Shown in pieces: positions 1 through 9,502 of a stretch of 64,000 bases of DNA (position 1 is the stretch's first letter; each line of letters begins with the position of its first letter). The DNA lies in the NCBI RefSeq assembly GCF_008360935.1, contig NZ_SRXO01000018.1, positions 1 through 64,000 on the forward strand, written 5' to 3'. The notes below the pieces were generated by a model that ran no database searches, had not been told where the DNA came from, and was given only the letters and a program-made list of their open reading frames with translations. Both the position numbers and the translations under genes were made by a program. This DNA comes from Siccirubricoccus phaeus. GTDB taxonomy: Bacteria > Pseudomonadota > Alphaproteobacteria > Acetobacterales > Acetobacteraceae.

Positions 1-1
1 C

Positions 2-166
2 CTGAACCCGATCGAGCAACTCTTCGCCAAGATCAAGCACCTCATGCGCGCCGCCGAGCAGCGAACTATCGGCACCACCTGGCGCAAGGTCGGCGCCATC
101 CTCGACCTCGTCAGCCCAACCGAATGCACCAACTATCTCGCCAACTCAGGATATGCTTCCGCCTAA
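2..166 (+). CDS. IS630-family transposase, C-terminal fragment (clipped by window edge)
   Basis: The frame is open from the left edge and stops at TAA (164-166), leaving 54 visible residues. It begins LNPIEQLFAKIKHLMR. In IS630/Tc1-mariner transposases the NPIE motif carries the last acidic residue of the DDE catalytic triad, and the ending (ECTNYLANSGY) also fits this family. The rest of the gene lies outside the window, so intactness cannot be judged. Only about 13 bases separate the stop from a CTAG (179-182). IS630-type elements insert at TA, often within CTAG, so the right end of the element probably lies there. That would place it at the edge of the repeat element that follows. Confidence 0.85.
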   Translation: MNPIEQLFAKIKHLMRAAEQRTIGTTWRKVGAILDLVSPTECTNYLANSGYASA

Positions 167-175
167 ACACAGCTT

Positions 176-285
176 GCTCTAGAGCGGGATCGGGTGAGCT
201 GCGCTCACCCGCCCCGCTCTAGCTCTTTGTTCGGTCGCGTGCTTCACGGTTTCGGTCGATTCGACCTCAACCGATCACGCTCTAA
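176..285 (-). repeat. GANTC/CTAGAGC intergenic repeat, copy A
   Basis: Read on the minus strand this matches the copies at 4882-5006 and 46192-46298 over about 105 bp. The order is TAGAGCGTGATCGG, a small palindrome centred on GANTC (258-262), a CGTGAA-CACGCG palindrome whose second GANTC is mutated to GAAGC here, and an AGAGCGGGG...CCCGCTCT hairpin. It supplies the TAG stop codon of the neighbouring ppx gene. Its hairpin end carries the CTAG next to the IS630 fragment. Long intergenic repeats associated with GANTC methylation sites have been described in Caulobacter and other alphaproteobacteria; assignment to that class is inference. Confidence 0.8.
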
Positions 286-1781
286 GCCTCCACCTCCACC
301 ACCGTCTCCAGCCCCAGCGTAGCGCCCAGCGCCTCCACCCGGCGCAGCACGCTCTCCCCGGCGAAGACGCCGCTGCCCTCCTTCAGCCGTAGCACCAGCC
401 GGCTGCCGCGGCGTTCCAGCGCCGTGCCGGCCAGCAGCGCCGGCGTGCCGCCGCACAGCGTATAGGCCAGGCGCAGCGCCGCCCCCAGCGCCTCCGCCCG
501 GCGGATCGTCGCCACGTCCAGCAGCACCCGCGTCGGGGCCAGGAAGGGGCTGTCCGGTTCCGCCTCGTAGCGCAGCGCCGCCACCAGGGCGAGGAAGGCA
601 CGGGCATGGTGATCCAGCCCCGCCCCGTGCTGCCGCAGGACCCGCAGGAAAGCCTGCTCCGCCCGGTATTCCGGGTGGTCATGGCTGCCGATGTCGGAAA
701 TCCAGCAGGCCGCCTCACGCAGCGCCCTGGCCAGCCCCTCCGGCTCGGGGAAGAGCGGATCGGTCCAGGCGATCAGCGCCGGGGGCAGCCCGGCATCGCG
801 GCCCCAGCCCTGGGCCAGATCCTGCGCCGCGGTCAGCAGCGGGTCCGCCTCCCGCAGCTCGGCCGGCAGCAGGTTGGCATACCAGCCCTCCCGCAAGCCG
901 TTGGCGGAGAACACCACCCGCGCCGCGCCGCTGGCGCGCAGCAGCCGGCGCATCGCGACGGCGGCGAAGGGCAGGTCGGCCAGCCGCTTCAGCGGCGCCC
1001 CCGCCATGCGTTCCAGCACCCGCCGCGACGCCGCCATGACGACGCCGGCCAGGTCCCGCGCCTCCTCCCGCCGCAGCACGTAGTGGTGGACGATGGCCAG
1101 CGGGTAGCCGGTCTGGGCGATATGCATCCGTGCCAGCGCCCGCCAGGCGCCGCCGACGAGGTAGAGGTCGCGCCCGCCGCCCTCGGCCAGCCAGGGGTGG
1201 CGGGCCAGCTCCTGCTCGGCGATCGCCCGGGCCCGGATGGTGTCGCCACCCGAACGCTCCGCCAGGCGGATGGCGCCGATGGGCAGGGAGGCGGCCTGGC
1301 GCACCTGCCCGGCATCCAGCCGCACCACCTCCAGGCTGCCGCCGCCGAGATCGCCGAGAATGCCGTCCGCCCCGGGAAAGCCCAGCAGCACGCCGGCGGC
1401 GGAAAGCCGCCCCTCCTCCTCCCCGCTCAGGATGCGGATCGGCACCTCCGGCATGCGCTGCCGCAGCGCGGCGACGAATTCCGCGCCGTTGCTGGCATCC
1501 CGCACCGCCGCCGTCGCCACCACCTCGATCGGCGCCGCCTGCATCGCCTGCGCCACCGCATGGTAGCGGCCGAGCACGGTCAGCGCCGGCCCGATCGCTT
1601 CCTCATTCAGCCTTCCGGTTGCCTGCAACCCGCGGCCGAGGCCGAGCACGGCCTTTTCGTTGAAGATCGCCTGCGGGTTCCGCCCCCGCCCCTCGAAGAT
1701 GACGAGGCGCACGGAATTGGAGCCGAGATCGACGACGCCGCAGCGCGGCGGCGGGGGTTCGTGATGATAGGCAATGGCCAA
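282..1781 (-). CDS. ppx: Exopolyphosphatase / Ppx-GppA phosphatase
   Basis: The protein has 499 residues. It hydrolyses terminal phosphate from polyphosphate, or the related pppGpp substrate, in the cytoplasm. The ASKHA-fold phosphate motifs are clear: DLGSNSVRLV (18-27), ATAAVRDASN (89-98), SGEEEGRLS (119-127) and GDLGGGSLE (143-151). The C-terminal half is the HD-like helical domain usual in full-length Ppx. The start is TTG, 4 nt after the ppk1 stop. No ATG or GTG lies before the first motif, so TTG seems forced. The stop is TAG and is contributed by the adjoining repeat element. Pairing with ppk1 supports a polyphosphate role; Ppx versus GppA specificity cannot be read from sequence. Confidence 0.93.
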   Translation of the reverse strand: MAIAYHHEPPPPRCGVVDLGSNSVRLVIFEGRGRNPQAIFNEKAVLGLGRGLQATGRLNEEAIGPALTVLGRYHAVAQAMQAAPIEVVATAAVRDASNGAEFVAALRQRMPEVPIRILSGEEEGRLSAAGVLLGFPGADGILGDLGGGSLEVVRLDAGQVRQAASLPIGAIRLAERSGGDTIRARAIAEQELARHPWLAEGGGRDLYLVGGAWRALARMHIAQTGYPLAIVHHYVLRREEARDLAGVVMAASRRVLERMAGAPLKRLADLPFAAVAMRRLLRASGAARVVFSANGLREGWYANLLPAELREADPLLTAAQDLAQGWGRDAGLPPALIAWTDPLFPEPEGLARALREAACWISDIGSHDHPEYRAEQAFLRVLRQHGAGLDHHARAFLALVAALRYEAEPDSPFLAPTRVLLDVATIRRAEALGAALRLAYTLCGGTPALLAGTALERRGSRLVLRLKEGSGVFAGESVLRRVEALGATLGLETVVEVEA

Positions 1782-1785
1782 GCGG

Positions 1786-3990
1786 TCAGTCCTGCGCGAT
1801 GCGGTCGGGCCTCACCCGCCGTGCCGCGCCGCTGGCACGCGCCGCGCGGTGCAGGGCGCTGCCGCGGCCGGAGAGGGAGGGATTGGTCATGAAATAGGCA
1901 TGGGCGGAAACCGGCTGCAGCCCTGGCTTCATCCGCTGCCAGCTGCCATCCGGCTGCAGCTCCCAGCTCTGCGCGGTGTCCTTCAAATTCACCACCATGA
2001 TCTGGTCGAGGATCTGCGCATGCACGGTCGGGTTCTCCACCGGCACCAGGGTCTCCACGCGCCAGTCCATGTTCCGCGCCATCCAGTCGGCCGAGGAGAT
2101 GAACACCCGCGCCCGCCGGCTGGGCAGGCGGTGGCCATTGCCGAAGACGCAGATGCGGGAATGTTCCAGGAAGCGGCCGACGATGGACTTCACCCGGATA
2201 TTCTCGGAAAGCCCGGCGACGCCCGGCCGCAGGCAGCAGATGCCGCGCACCACCGCCTCGATCCGCACGCCGGCCTGGCTGGCGCGGTAGAGCGCGTCGA
2301 TGAGCTGCTCATCCACCAGGCTGTTCATCTTCAGCCAGATGCCGGCCGGCTTCCCCTCCTGCGCGAAGCCGGTCTCCTGCTCGATCAGGCCGAGCAGGGT
2401 CGGGCGGATGGTGAGCGGGGAGAAGGCGAGGCTCCTCATCTTCGCCGGCCGCGCATAGCCGGTCATGTAGTTGAACAGGCGCGCCGCATCCGCGGTCAGC
2501 GCCGGGTCGGCGGTGAAGAAGGAAAGGTCGGTGTAGATGCGCGCGGTGACGGGATGGTAGTTGCCCGTGCCGAAATGCGCGTAGGAGCGCAGCGCCTGGC
2601 CTTCGCGCCGCACCACCAGCGAGACCTTGGCATGGGTCTTCAGCTCGACGAAGCCGAACACCACCTGCACGCCGGCGGCTTCCAGCTCGCGGGAGAGGGC
2701 GATGTTCCGCTCCTCGTCGAAGCGGGCCTTGATCTCGATGACGCCGGTGACGGATTTGCCCGCCTCCGCCGCCTCGATCAGCGCGCGGGCGATCGGGCTT
2801 TCGCGGCTGGTGCGGTAGAGGGTCTGCTTGATGGCGACCACATTCGGGTCGCGTGCCGCCTGGCGCAGGAACTGCACCACCACGTCGAAGGATTCGTAAG
2901 GGTGGTGGACGACGATGTCCTTCGCCCTGATCGCCGCGAAGCAATCGCCGCCGTAATCCAGGATGCGCTCCGGGAAGCGCGGCGTGTAGGGGGTGAAGAG
3001 GAGATCCGGCCGGTCATCGACGATGAGCTGGGTCAGCGCATCCATGCCCAGCAGCCCATCCACGACGAAGATGTTGCTGCGGTCGGCGCTCAGCTCCTCG
3101 GCGACGAAATCCACCATATCGGCGGGGGTGGCGGCGGTCACGCTCAGCCGGATGGCGCGGCCGCGGCGGCGGCGCTTCAGCGCGGTCTCGTAGGAACGGA
3201 CGAGATCCTCCGCCTCTTCCTCGAATTCCACATCGGTGTCGCGGATCAGCCGGAACAGGCCCTGCTCCGCCGGGATGAAGCCGGGGAAGAGGCGGCGCAG
3301 GCTGAGGGTGATGAGATCCTCCAGCACCAGGAAGCGGATGCCGGGCTGCTCCTCATTCGGCGGCAGGCGGATGAAGCGCTCGATCTGCGGCGGCAGCGGC
3401 AGCAAGGCGCGCATGGTGCCGCCATCCTCCTCCCGCACCAGCTTCAGCGCCATGCAGAGGGCGAGGTTCTGGATGAAGGGGAAGGGATGCGCAGGGTCCA
3501 CGGCGAGCGGCGTCAGCACCGGAAAGACCCGCTCGTCGAACCAGGCGGCGGCCCAGGCATGCTCCGCCTCGGTCAGCTCCTCCGGCGCGCAGACGGCGAT
3601 GCCGGCTTCGCGGAGCTGCGCCGCCAGGGTCTGCCATTGCGCCTGCTGCTCGGCCAGCAGCTCTTCCGCCCGGTCGTGGATCGCAGCCAATTGCTGGGCG
3701 GGGGTGCGGCCATCCGGCGCCGGGCTGGCGATGCCGGCGCGGTCCTGGCCGATGAGGCCCGCCACGCGGACGGAATAGAATTCATCGAGGTTGGAGGCTG
3801 AGATGGCGACGAAGCGCAGCCGCTCCAGCAGCGGATGGGCGGGGTTGGCCGCTTCCTCCAGCACCCGGGTGTTGAAATCCAGCCAGGAGAGCTCGCGGTT
3901 GAGGAAGCGCTCCGGCGCCTCCGGCCCCGTGGCGGGCGCGGCGGCGCCCTGGCTCTCGACGGCGGCCGGGCGGAGGTCGAGCGGGGTCAT
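1786..3990 (-). CDS. ppk1: Polyphosphate kinase 1
   Basis: This is a 734-residue PPK1, which reversibly transfers the terminal phosphate of ATP to polyphosphate. The N-terminal domain begins with the family sequence [20 protein letters not shown]. The motif [20 protein letters not shown] carries the histidine that is autophosphorylated in PPK1 enzymes. The late segment [15 protein letters not shown] is also typical. An ATG 23 codons upstream exists, but it would run into the upstream gene. The ATG at 3990 ([10 protein letters not shown]) leaves 10 nt after the hda stop and is preferred. It is immediately followed by ppx, the usual synthesis/degradation pair. Confidence 0.96.
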   Translation of the reverse strand: MTPLDLRPAAVESQGAAAPATGPEAPERFLNRELSWLDFNTRVLEEAANPAHPLLERLRFVAISASNLDEFYSVRVAGLIGQDRAGIASPAPDGRTPAQQLAAIHDRAEELLAEQQAQWQTLAAQLREAGIAVCAPEELTEAEHAWAAAWFDERVFPVLTPLAVDPAHPFPFIQNLALCMALKLVREEDGGTMRALLPLPPQIERFIRLPPNEEQPGIRFLVLEDLITLSLRRLFPGFIPAEQGLFRLIRDTDVEFEEEAEDLVRSYETALKRRRRGRAIRLSVTAATPADMVDFVAEELSADRSNIFVVDGLLGMDALTQLIVDDRPDLLFTPYTPRFPERILDYGGDCFAAIRAKDIVVHHPYESFDVVVQFLRQAARDPNVVAIKQTLYRTSRESPIARALIEAAEAGKSVTGVIEIKARFDEERNIALSRELEAAGVQVVFGFVELKTHAKVSLVVRREGQALRSYAHFGTGNYHPVTARIYTDLSFFTADPALTADAARLFNYMTGYARPAKMRSLAFSPLTIRPTLLGLIEQETGFAQEGKPAGIWLKMNSLVDEQLIDALYRASQAGVRIEAVVRGICCLRPGVAGLSENIRVKSIVGRFLEHSRICVFGNGHRLPSRRARVFISSADWMARNMDWRVETLVPVENPTVHAQILDQIMVVNLKDTAQSWELQPDGSWQRMKPGLQPVSAHAYFMTNPSLSGRGSALHRAARASGAARRVRPDRIAQD

Positions 3991-4000
3991 GCCAGCAACC

Positions 4001-4729
4001 CTATAGCAGGCAGGGGGCAGAGGGGGAGGGCGCGGCCTCCCCCGCCATCGAAACATCATCCAACGGCGCTGGATCGAAGCCGGGCCAGTCGCGCAGGGCG
4101 GTGCGGGCGAGGGTGCGGGTGACGGCGCCGCCGGCCGCGAGCGCGGCCTCGTTCAGGGTGCGGGCGGCAGCGGCCATGGCAGCCGCTTCGCGCGGCAGGC
4201 GGAGCAGCAGCCAGCCCTGCACGGCCGGGTCCACGCGGAGCTGCAAGGCGGCGAAATGCTTGCGGAGCAGGGCGGCGAGGAGCGTGTCGGTGGGCGGCTG
4301 GACGCCGACGGCGGTGATGGCGCGGAGGCGGCTGGCGAGGTCCGGGAGTTTGACCGGCCAGCGGGCGGGGGGCGCGCGGCCGGCCAGCAGCACGGCCTGG
4401 CGGCGCTCGGCGCAGATGTTCAGCAGGTGGAACAGGGCGGCTTCGTCAAGGGCGCAATCGGCGTCGTCCAGGGTGAGGCCGGGGGCGGCGGGGATGTCGG
4501 GCAACCCGCGGATGGCGGGGCCGGGAAGGCTGGGCCAGGCGTGGCGGGCGGCGAATTCGGCAAGCATATGGGATTTGCCGGTGGCGGCCGGGCCGTAAAG
4601 GGCGAGGCGGTGCTGTGGCCAGGCTTCCGGCCGGGCCAGCCAGGCAAGGGCCTCGGCATTGCTGGCATCCTCCAGCAGCGCCCCCGGCGCGGGCGGCGGC
4701 AGGCGGAGCGGCAGGGCAAGCTGGCGCAT
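4001..4729 (-). CDS. hda: DnaA-like AAA+ protein (Hda/DnaA regulatory inactivator type)
   Basis: The 242-residue protein is a DnaA-domain-III relative. It has a Walker A loop GPAATGKS (46-53), a Walker B-like [10 protein letters not shown] near residue 90, and a sensor-type arginine region DLASRLRAI. There is no DNA-binding domain IV, which fits Hda-type regulators that act with the sliding clamp to switch off DnaA-ATP. Alphaproteobacterial homologues (HdaA) commonly lie next to a PerM-type gene and near ppk, as here. The N-terminal MRQLALPL resembles the clamp-binding Q-L-x-L-P-L peptide of Hda proteins. The start at ATG 4729 puts that motif at the extreme N terminus. Confidence 0.85.
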   Translation of the reverse strand: MRQLALPLRLPPPAPGALLEDASNAEALAWLARPEAWPQHRLALYGPAATGKSHMLAEFAARHAWPSLPGPAIRGLPDIPAAPGLTLDDADCALDEAALFHLLNICAERRQAVLLAGRAPPARWPVKLPDLASRLRAITAVGVQPPTDTLLAALLRKHFAALQLRVDPAVQGWLLLRLPREAAAMAAAARTLNEAALAAGGAVTRTLARTALRDWPGFDPAPLDDVSMAGEAAPSPSAPCLL

Positions 4730-5045
4730 CAGGGCCGGGGAATCCAGGACATGGGCGCAGCATAGCGGTGGGGACGGAACGCGGCAGTGGCGTGGCGGAA
4801 AGGCCGGGACGCCCTTCCTTCAGTGCCCGGCATGGCGCGCTGCATCGGCAACCTGGCGGGGTTTGGACGAAGGGCGACTTCCTGGAGCGTGATCGGTTGT
4901 GGGAGCGTGATCGGCCGAGGTTGAATCAACCGAAACCATGAATCACGCGGTCAGACAAAAAGGTGGAGCGGGGTGCGTGAGCGAAAGCGAACGCACCCCG
5001 CTCCAGGCCCGGCTCGCAACGGGCAGCCTTCGAACCAACGCCCCC
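4730..5045. other. Intergenic region between hda and perM
   Basis: The 316 bp contain no convincing gene. Most of the right half is repeat copy B. The left part is GC-rich without a recognisable promoter. The hda gene must be transcribed through or from this region, because perM lies upstream on the same strand. Confidence 0.6.
4882..5006 (+). repeat. GANTC/CTAGAGC intergenic repeat, copy B
   Basis: This is the best preserved copy. It has two GANTC sites (4923-4927 and 4940-4944) whose starts are 17 bp apart, each inside its own palindrome (GGTTGAATCAACC and ATGAATCAC). A hairpin follows with GGAGCGGGGTGCGT pairing with ACGCACCCCGCTCC. The leading 13-mer GGAGCGTGATCGG is duplicated (4884-4896 and 4902-4914). 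Relative to copy A the base pair flanking the first GANTC is exchanged on both sides (C-G to T-A), a compensatory change that argues for selection on the palindrome. Confidence 0.85.
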
Positions 5046-6305
5046 TCACCCCGTCCGCGGCGGGTCCAGATACAGCGGACTCTCCAGATACCGTCGCAGC
5101 CAATACCGGGCGATCACCCCCGCCACCGCCGCCAGCGGCACCGCCAGCAGCACGCCGAGGAAGCCGAACGCCACCCCGCCGGCGAACAGCGCGAAGATCA
5201 CCCACACCGCGTGCAGCTCCACCCGGTCCCCCAGCAGCCGCGGATAGATGATGTATCCCTCCACCACCTGGCCCGTGACGAAGATCGCCGCCACCAGCAG
5301 CACCCCGTTCCAGGTGCCGTACTGCGCCAGCGCCAGGGCCAGCGCGGTGATCAGCCCGGTGATGGAGCCGACATAGGGGATGAAGGAGAGGATGCCCGCC
5401 ATCAGCCCCACCGTCAGCCCCAGCTCCAGCCCGATCAGCGACAGCGCCGTGGCGTAGTACACCGCCAGCAGCGCGCAGCAGAGCAACTGCCCGCGCAGCC
5501 AGGCGGAGAGCAGCCGGTCGGTATCCCGCGCCATCTGCCGCAGCGTCGCGGCGGAACGGCGCGGCAGCCAGGCGTCCAGCCGCAGCATGATCCGCGGCCA
5601 GTCCCGCAGCAGGTAGAAGGCCACCACCGGCGTCACCGTCACCAGGGTGAAGACGTTGAAGATGGCGAAGCCACCCCCCAGCAGCCGGGCGATGGAGGTG
5701 CCGAGATAGGAGATGATCGCCCCCGCCTGCCCCACCGCCAGGTCCTGCAGCCGGGAATCCACCACATCCGGCCCCAGCCGCTGGGCGAGCGCCGCCAGCG
5801 CCTCCCGCACCGCGGCGCCGACGCCCAGCACGTAGCTCGGCAGGCGCTGCAGCAGGATGGAGACCTGGGCGACCAGCACCGGGTAGAGCAGCAGCACGCA
5901 GAGCAGCGCCACCCCGACCACGGCGAGGATCATGATCAGCGCGGAAAACCCCCGCCCCACCCCCAGGCGCACCAGCCCGCTGGCCGGCGGGTCGAGGAAA
6001 TAGGCGATCACCCCGGCCAGGACGAAGGGCGTCAAGATGGCCGAGAACAGCCAGATCGAGACCAGCAGGAAGACCGCGACGCCCAATGCCAGGCCGAGGC
6101 GCTGGCCGCTGGTGGCGGCGCGCGGCACCGGGCGCGGCGGCCGGTTGGCGGGGCCAGGGGGGGCGGGGCCAGCGGGGGCGGGGCCAGGGGGGTGGGGCTG
6201 GGGCTGGTCCGCCAGGGGGCGGGCCAGGGGGCGGGCCAGCGGCGCGGCCGGGCCGCCGCCCGCCCGGGCCGGCGGGGCACGCTCCGGCGGCGGCAGGCTC
6301 ACCAT
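5046..6305 (-). CDS. AI-2E/PerM family membrane protein
   Basis: The 419-residue protein starts with about 60 proline/alanine-rich residues of low complexity and then has the PerM fold. Two hydrophobic segments (LGLALGVAVFLLVSIWLF and LTPFVLAGVIAYFL) come first, followed by the characteristic late block GILSFIPYVGSITGLITALAL and GYIIYPRLLGDRV. The family includes exporters and permeases of varied or unknown substrate. A GTG at 6128 (VPRAATSGQR) would remove the low-complexity tail and is a plausible alternative start. It is separated by only 7 bp from the phosphatidyltransferase gene upstream, so the two are probably co-transcribed, and it lies upstream of hda as in other alphaproteobacteria. 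Confidence 0.88.
   Translation of the reverse strand: MVSLPPPERAPPARAGGGPAAPLARPLARPLADQPQPHPPGPAPAGPAPPGPANRPPRPVPRAATSGQRLGLALGVAVFLLVSIWLFSAILTPFVLAGVIAYFLDPPASGLVRLGVGRGFSALIMILAVVGVALLCVLLLYPVLVAQVSILLQRLPSYVLGVGAAVREALAALAQRLGPDVVDSRLQDLAVGQAGAIISYLGTSIARLLGGGFAIFNVFTLVTVTPVVAFYLLRDWPRIMLRLDAWLPRRSAATLRQMARDTDRLLSAWLRGQLLCCALLAVYYATALSLIGLELGLTVGLMAGILSFIPYVGSITGLITALALALAQYGTWNGVLLVAAIFVTGQVVEGYIIYPRLLGDRVELHAVWVIFALFAGGVAFGFLGVLLAVPLAAVAGVIARYWLRRYLESPLYLDPPRTG
6143..6262 (-). repeat. G-rich tandem low-complexity stretch in the perM 5' end
   Basis: The plus strand shows repeated GGGGCCAG and GGCGGGGCC units, then two copies of CAGGGGGCGGGC. In protein these give ARPLARPLA and GPAPAGPAPPGPA. 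There are many runs of three or more G on one strand, so replication slippage or G-quadruplex folding is possible. Confidence 0.7.
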
Positions 6306-6312
6306 GGCCGGG

Positions 6313-6885
6313 TCACCCCGCCGACGCCCCGCGGCGCAGCGCGGCGACGACGTAGCGCGTGCCGGAAGCGAGGGTGGAGCCAGCCACGATCCAGACCAGG
6401 GCGGTGAGCAGGCCGGATGCCTGCAGCCCGAAGCCTGCCAGCAGCAGGGCCAGCGCCGCCAGCCCGATCTGCAGCGCGGTATTCAGCTTGGAAATGAACA
6501 GCGGCCGGATCGCCACGGGCTGACCGAGCAGCCAGAGCACGATGACCCCGCCGACGATGATGAGGTCCCGGAACACCACCAGTATCGCCAGCCAGTCCGG
6601 CAGCACGCCGATGGCGGCCAGCGTCACATAGACCGAAACCAGCAGCGCCTTGTCCGCCACCGGGTCCAGCAGCGCGCCGAGGGCGGAGCGGGCATTGCGC
6701 ACCCGCGCCAGCCAGCCGTCGATGGCGTCGGAGATGCCGGCGCCGATGAAGAGGCAGAAGGCGACGTCCAGCCGGTGCTGCAGGATCAGCCAGATGGTCG
6801 CCGGCACGGCGCAGAGCCGCGCCAGGGTGATGAGGTTGGGCAGCGTGACCAGCGCATCGCTGCCCGGGGCCGGATCATCCGCCAC
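6313..6885 (-). CDS. CDP-alcohol phosphatidyltransferase (PgsA-like)
   Basis: The 190-residue integral membrane enzyme carries the complete family motif. DG-x2-AR-x8-G-x3-D-x3-D is seen in DGWLAR...[10 protein letters not shown]. Such enzymes displace CMP from a CDP-diacylglycerol donor, for example in phosphatidylglycerophosphate or cardiolipin synthesis; the acceptor alcohol cannot be assigned here. The frame continues upstream for about 95 residues, but that part is an arginine-rich shadow of the next gene. The GTG at 6885 ([10 protein letters not shown]) directly precedes the conserved [11 protein letters not shown] segment and overlaps the end of the DUF2066 gene by 11 bp, so it is the likely start. 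Confidence 0.88.
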   Translation of the reverse strand: MADDPAPGSDALVTLPNLITLARLCAVPATIWLILQHRLDVAFCLFIGAGISDAIDGWLARVRNARSALGALLDPVADKALLVSVYVTLAAIGVLPDWLAILVVFRDLIIVGGVIVLWLLGQPVAIRPLFISKLNTALQIGLAALALLLAGFGLQASGLLTALVWIVAGSTLASGTRYVVAALRRGASAG

Positions 6886-7573
6886 CGAGAAACAGGCGCC
6901 AGGCCGCGGCGCCGGTCGCCGGCGAAAGGGTGAGGCCGAGCGGGCCGAGCTCGGCGGCGGCGGCCTCCGGCGGCAGGCGCAGGCCGAGGCGCAGCCTTGC
7001 CGCATCCACCGCCACGGCCTGCAGGGTGAAGCCGGCGACCGACGGCGCCGCCCGCAGCCGGCGCTGCAGCTCCAGCCATTCGCCGAGGGAGGCGTAGCTC
7101 GCCACCGCCTCGATCCAGTTGCTGGCGGGGCCGGCCGCCGCCTGGCCGGTGCCCGGCGCCGCCCCGCCACCACCGCCCAGCACGCGCTGCACCCGGCCGG
7201 GGTTGAAATTCACCGTGATCCGGCCGGTGTAGCGGGTGGGGGCGGTCCGTTCCTGCTCGATGACGATGGAGCTGACCAGATTCTCGATCTGCCGGTCGGA
7301 GAGGTTTGGCCCGGACTGGCCCAGCTCCGCCAGATAGCGTTCCCAGGCGATTCGCCGCCCGGAGGCAAGCGCCTGCTCCCGCGCCAGCACGCCGTTCTCC
7401 GCCGTGGCCTCGGCCGGGACGCCGCGCTGGGTGGTGCCGCCGCCGGAGGCTTCCGCCGCGGGGGCGGGAGAAGGCACCACGGAGACGGGCGCCGAATCGG
7501 TCTGCGCCCGCGCCGCGCCCAGCCCCAGGCCGAGCGCCAGGACCACGGCCCCCCCGACCATCCTCCGCGCCAT
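6875..7573 (-). CDS. DUF2066-type secreted protein
   Basis: The 232-residue protein has a clear signal peptide ([23 protein letters not shown], cleavage near AQ). Its mature part matches what I recall of DUF2066 proteins encoded beside purM and PgsA/PerM genes in Rhodospirillales. It includes [14 protein letters not shown] and a central [20 protein letters not shown] segment. Function is unknown. The frame stays open far upstream, but that part is the shadow of purM. The ATG at 7573 gives the signal sequence and is chosen. It diverges from purM with about 100 bp between, so that gap must hold both promoters. Confidence 0.75.
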   Translation of the reverse strand: MARRMVGGAVVLALGLGLGAARAQTDSAPVSVVPSPAPAAEASGGGTTQRGVPAEATAENGVLAREQALASGRRIAWERYLAELGQSGPNLSDRQIENLVSSIVIEQERTAPTRYTGRITVNFNPGRVQRVLGGGGGAAPGTGQAAAGPASNWIEAVASYASLGEWLELQRRLRAAPSVAGFTLQAVAVDAARLRLGLRLPPEAAAAELGPLGLTLSPATGAAAWRLFLGGG

Positions 7574-7675
7574 GCATGCCACCCCGCCACTTGCCGAGGA
7601 CTTCCCGCCAAGACGGCGGCCGCTCGCTGCGCTAGAAGCTCCCGGGACAGGACCCTTAGCCGATCGGAGGCCGCC

Positions 7676-8764
7676 CTGACCAGTTCCCCCCCCGGTTCCT
7701 CCCCCGCCGGCCTGACCTATCGTGAAGCCGGCGTCGATATCGATGCCGGCGACGCGCTGGTCGAGGCGATCAAGCCGCTGGCCAGGGCCACCAGCCGCGC
7801 CGGCGTCCTGGGCGGCATCGGCGGCTTCGGCGCGCTGTTCGATTTGCAGGCGGCGGGGTTCAAGGACCCCGTCCTGGTCAGCTCCACCGACGGCGTCGGC
7901 ACGAAATTGCGCGTGGCGATCGATGCCGGCCGCCATGCGACGGTCGGCATCGACCTGGTGGCGATGTGCGTGAACGACCTGGTGGTGCAGGGGGCGGAGC
8001 CGCTGTTCTTCCTCGACTATTTCGCCACCGGGAAATTGCGGCTGGAGCAGGCGCGGGAGGTCATCGCCGGCATCGCCGAGGGCTGCCGCCAGGCCGGCTG
8101 CGCCCTGGTGGGGGGCGAGACGGCGGAGATGCCGGGGATGTACGCCGCGGAGGATTACGACCTGGCCGGCTTCTCGGTCGGCGCGGCGGAGCGGGACGGG
8201 CTGCTGCCGCGGCCGGATGTGGGGCCGGGCGACGTGCTGCTCGGCCTGGCCAGTTCCGGGGTGCATTCCAACGGCTTCTCCCTGGTGCGGCGGGCGGTGC
8301 AGGCGGGGAATGCCGGGCTCGGTTCCCCCGCGCCCTTCGCCGCCGGCCAGACACTGGGGGAGGCGCTGCTGACCCCCACCCGCATCTATGTGCAGCCGCT
8401 GCTGGCGCTGCACCGGGCGGGGAAGCTGAAGGCGGCCGCCCACATCACCGGCGGCGGGCTGCCGGGGAATCTGCCGCGGGTGCTGCCGGCGGGGGTGGCG
8501 GCGGTGCTCCAGGCCGGCGCCTGGACGGTGCCGCCGGTCTTCGTCTGGCTGGCCCGCACCGGGAAGGTGGCCGCCGCGGAAATGCTGCGCGTCTTCAATT
8601 GCGGCATCGGCATGGTGGCGGTGGTGGCCGCCGGGGAGGCCGAGGCCGCCACCGCCCTGCTGGAAGCGGCCGGCGAAACCGTGTTCCGCATCGGCGTGCT
8701 GGAGGAAGCAGCGGGCGAGGCCCAGCTGCGGATCGAGGGGCTGACGGAGAGCTGGCCGGCGTGA
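7676..8764 (+). CDS. purM: Phosphoribosylformylglycinamidine cyclo-ligase, probable CTG start
   Basis: PurM closes the imidazole ring of AIR in purine synthesis, using ATP. Family landmarks include [20 protein letters not shown] at the N terminus, [20 protein letters not shown] and [13 protein letters not shown]. The frame has no ATG, GTG or TTG in a sensible place. A GGAGG (7666-7670) lies 5 nt before a CTG, which yields an N terminus of the length expected for the family (362 residues). Rare CTG initiation is therefore the best reading. Alternatives are a sequencing error or a start inside the divergent gene. The stop overlaps purN by 4 bp (GTGA). Confidence 0.92.
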   Translation: MTSSPPGSSPAGLTYREAGVDIDAGDALVEAIKPLARATSRAGVLGGIGGFGALFDLQAAGFKDPVLVSSTDGVGTKLRVAIDAGRHATVGIDLVAMCVNDLVVQGAEPLFFLDYFATGKLRLEQAREVIAGIAEGCRQAGCALVGGETAEMPGMYAAEDYDLAGFSVGAAERDGLLPRPDVGPGDVLLGLASSGVHSNGFSLVRRAVQAGNAGLGSPAPFAAGQTLGEALLTPTRIYVQPLLALHRAGKLKAAAHITGGGLPGNLPRVLPAGVAAVLQAGAWTVPPVFVWLARTGKVAAAEMLRVFNCGIGMVAVVAAGEAEAATALLEAAGETVFRIGVLEEAAGEAQLRIEGLTESWPA

Positions 8765-9492
8765 CGCAGCCCGACCCGGCGCCGCAAGCCGCGCCCGGCG
8801 GCAGCCCGGGGCGGGGGCCGGAACGGCGCCGCACCGCCATCCTGATCTCCGGCCGCGGCTCCAACATGCTGGCGCTGCTGGAGGCGGCCCGGGACCCTGC
8901 CTACCCGGCCGAGATCGCCCTGGTCCTCGCCAACCGCGCCGATGCCGCGGGGCTCGCCCGGGCGGCGGATTTCGGCGTGCCGACCGCGGTGGTGGAGAGC
9001 CGCCCCTTCCGCGGCGACCGCCAGGCGCATGAGGCGGCGGTGCAGCAGGTGCTGGAGGCGCATGGCGTCGGCCTGGTCTGCCTCGCCGGCTATATGCGGC
9101 TGCTGACGCCCTGGTTCGTCGGGCGCTGGGCGGGGCGGATGCTGAACATCCATCCCAGCCTGCTGCCCGCCTTCCCCGGGCTGGAGACCCATGCCCGCGC
9201 CCTGGCCGCCGGGGTGAAGCTGCATGGCTGCACCGTGCATTGGGTGACGGAGGCGATGGATGAGGGCCCCATCCTCGCCCAGGCCGCCGTGCCGGTGCTG
9301 CCGGGGGATGACGAAGCGGCGCTGGCGGCCCGGGTGCTGGCGCAGGAGCACCGGCTTTACCCGCTGGCGCTGGCGATCGCCGCCGGCGGGGCGGCCGCAC
9401 CGCCCGGGGCGGGGGCGGCCCTGCTGAACCCGCTGCCAGACCCCTTGCCCCTGAAGCCGCCACTTCCTACACCGACGCCCGGGATTGCGTGA
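8761..9492 (+). CDS. purN: Phosphoribosylglycinamide formyltransferase
   Basis: This is a 243-residue PurN. It formylates GAR with 10-formyl-tetrahydrofolate, two steps before purM in the pathway. The glycine-rich [14 protein letters not shown], the folate-site segment [14 protein letters not shown] and the catalytic region [19 protein letters not shown] are all present. The GTG start lies in the GTGA overlap with purM, indicating translational coupling. About 25 residues of proline/glycine-rich sequence precede the conserved core. The C terminus is extended by a low-complexity proline-rich tail after the usual end. Confidence 0.95.
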   Translation: MTQPDPAPQAAPGGSPGRGPERRRTAILISGRGSNMLALLEAARDPAYPAEIALVLANRADAAGLARAADFGVPTAVVESRPFRGDRQAHEAAVQQVLEAHGVGLVCLAGYMRLLTPWFVGRWAGRMLNIHPSLLPAFPGLETHARALAAGVKLHGCTVHWVTEAMDEGPILAQAAVPVLPGDDEAALAARVLAQEHRLYPLALAIAAGGAAAPPGAGAALLNPLPDPLPLKPPLPTPTPGIA

Positions 9493-9502
9493 GGAACGGG
9501 CC

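Noticed and set aside
1774-3801. A 675-codon open frame antisense to ppk1
   Set aside because: Shadow frame; ppk1 on the other strand has full family motifs.
6875-9463. Full 862-codon minus-strand frame upstream of the DUF2066 gene
   Set aside because: Only the last 232 codons have a signal peptide and family sequence; the rest is antisense to purM and purN.
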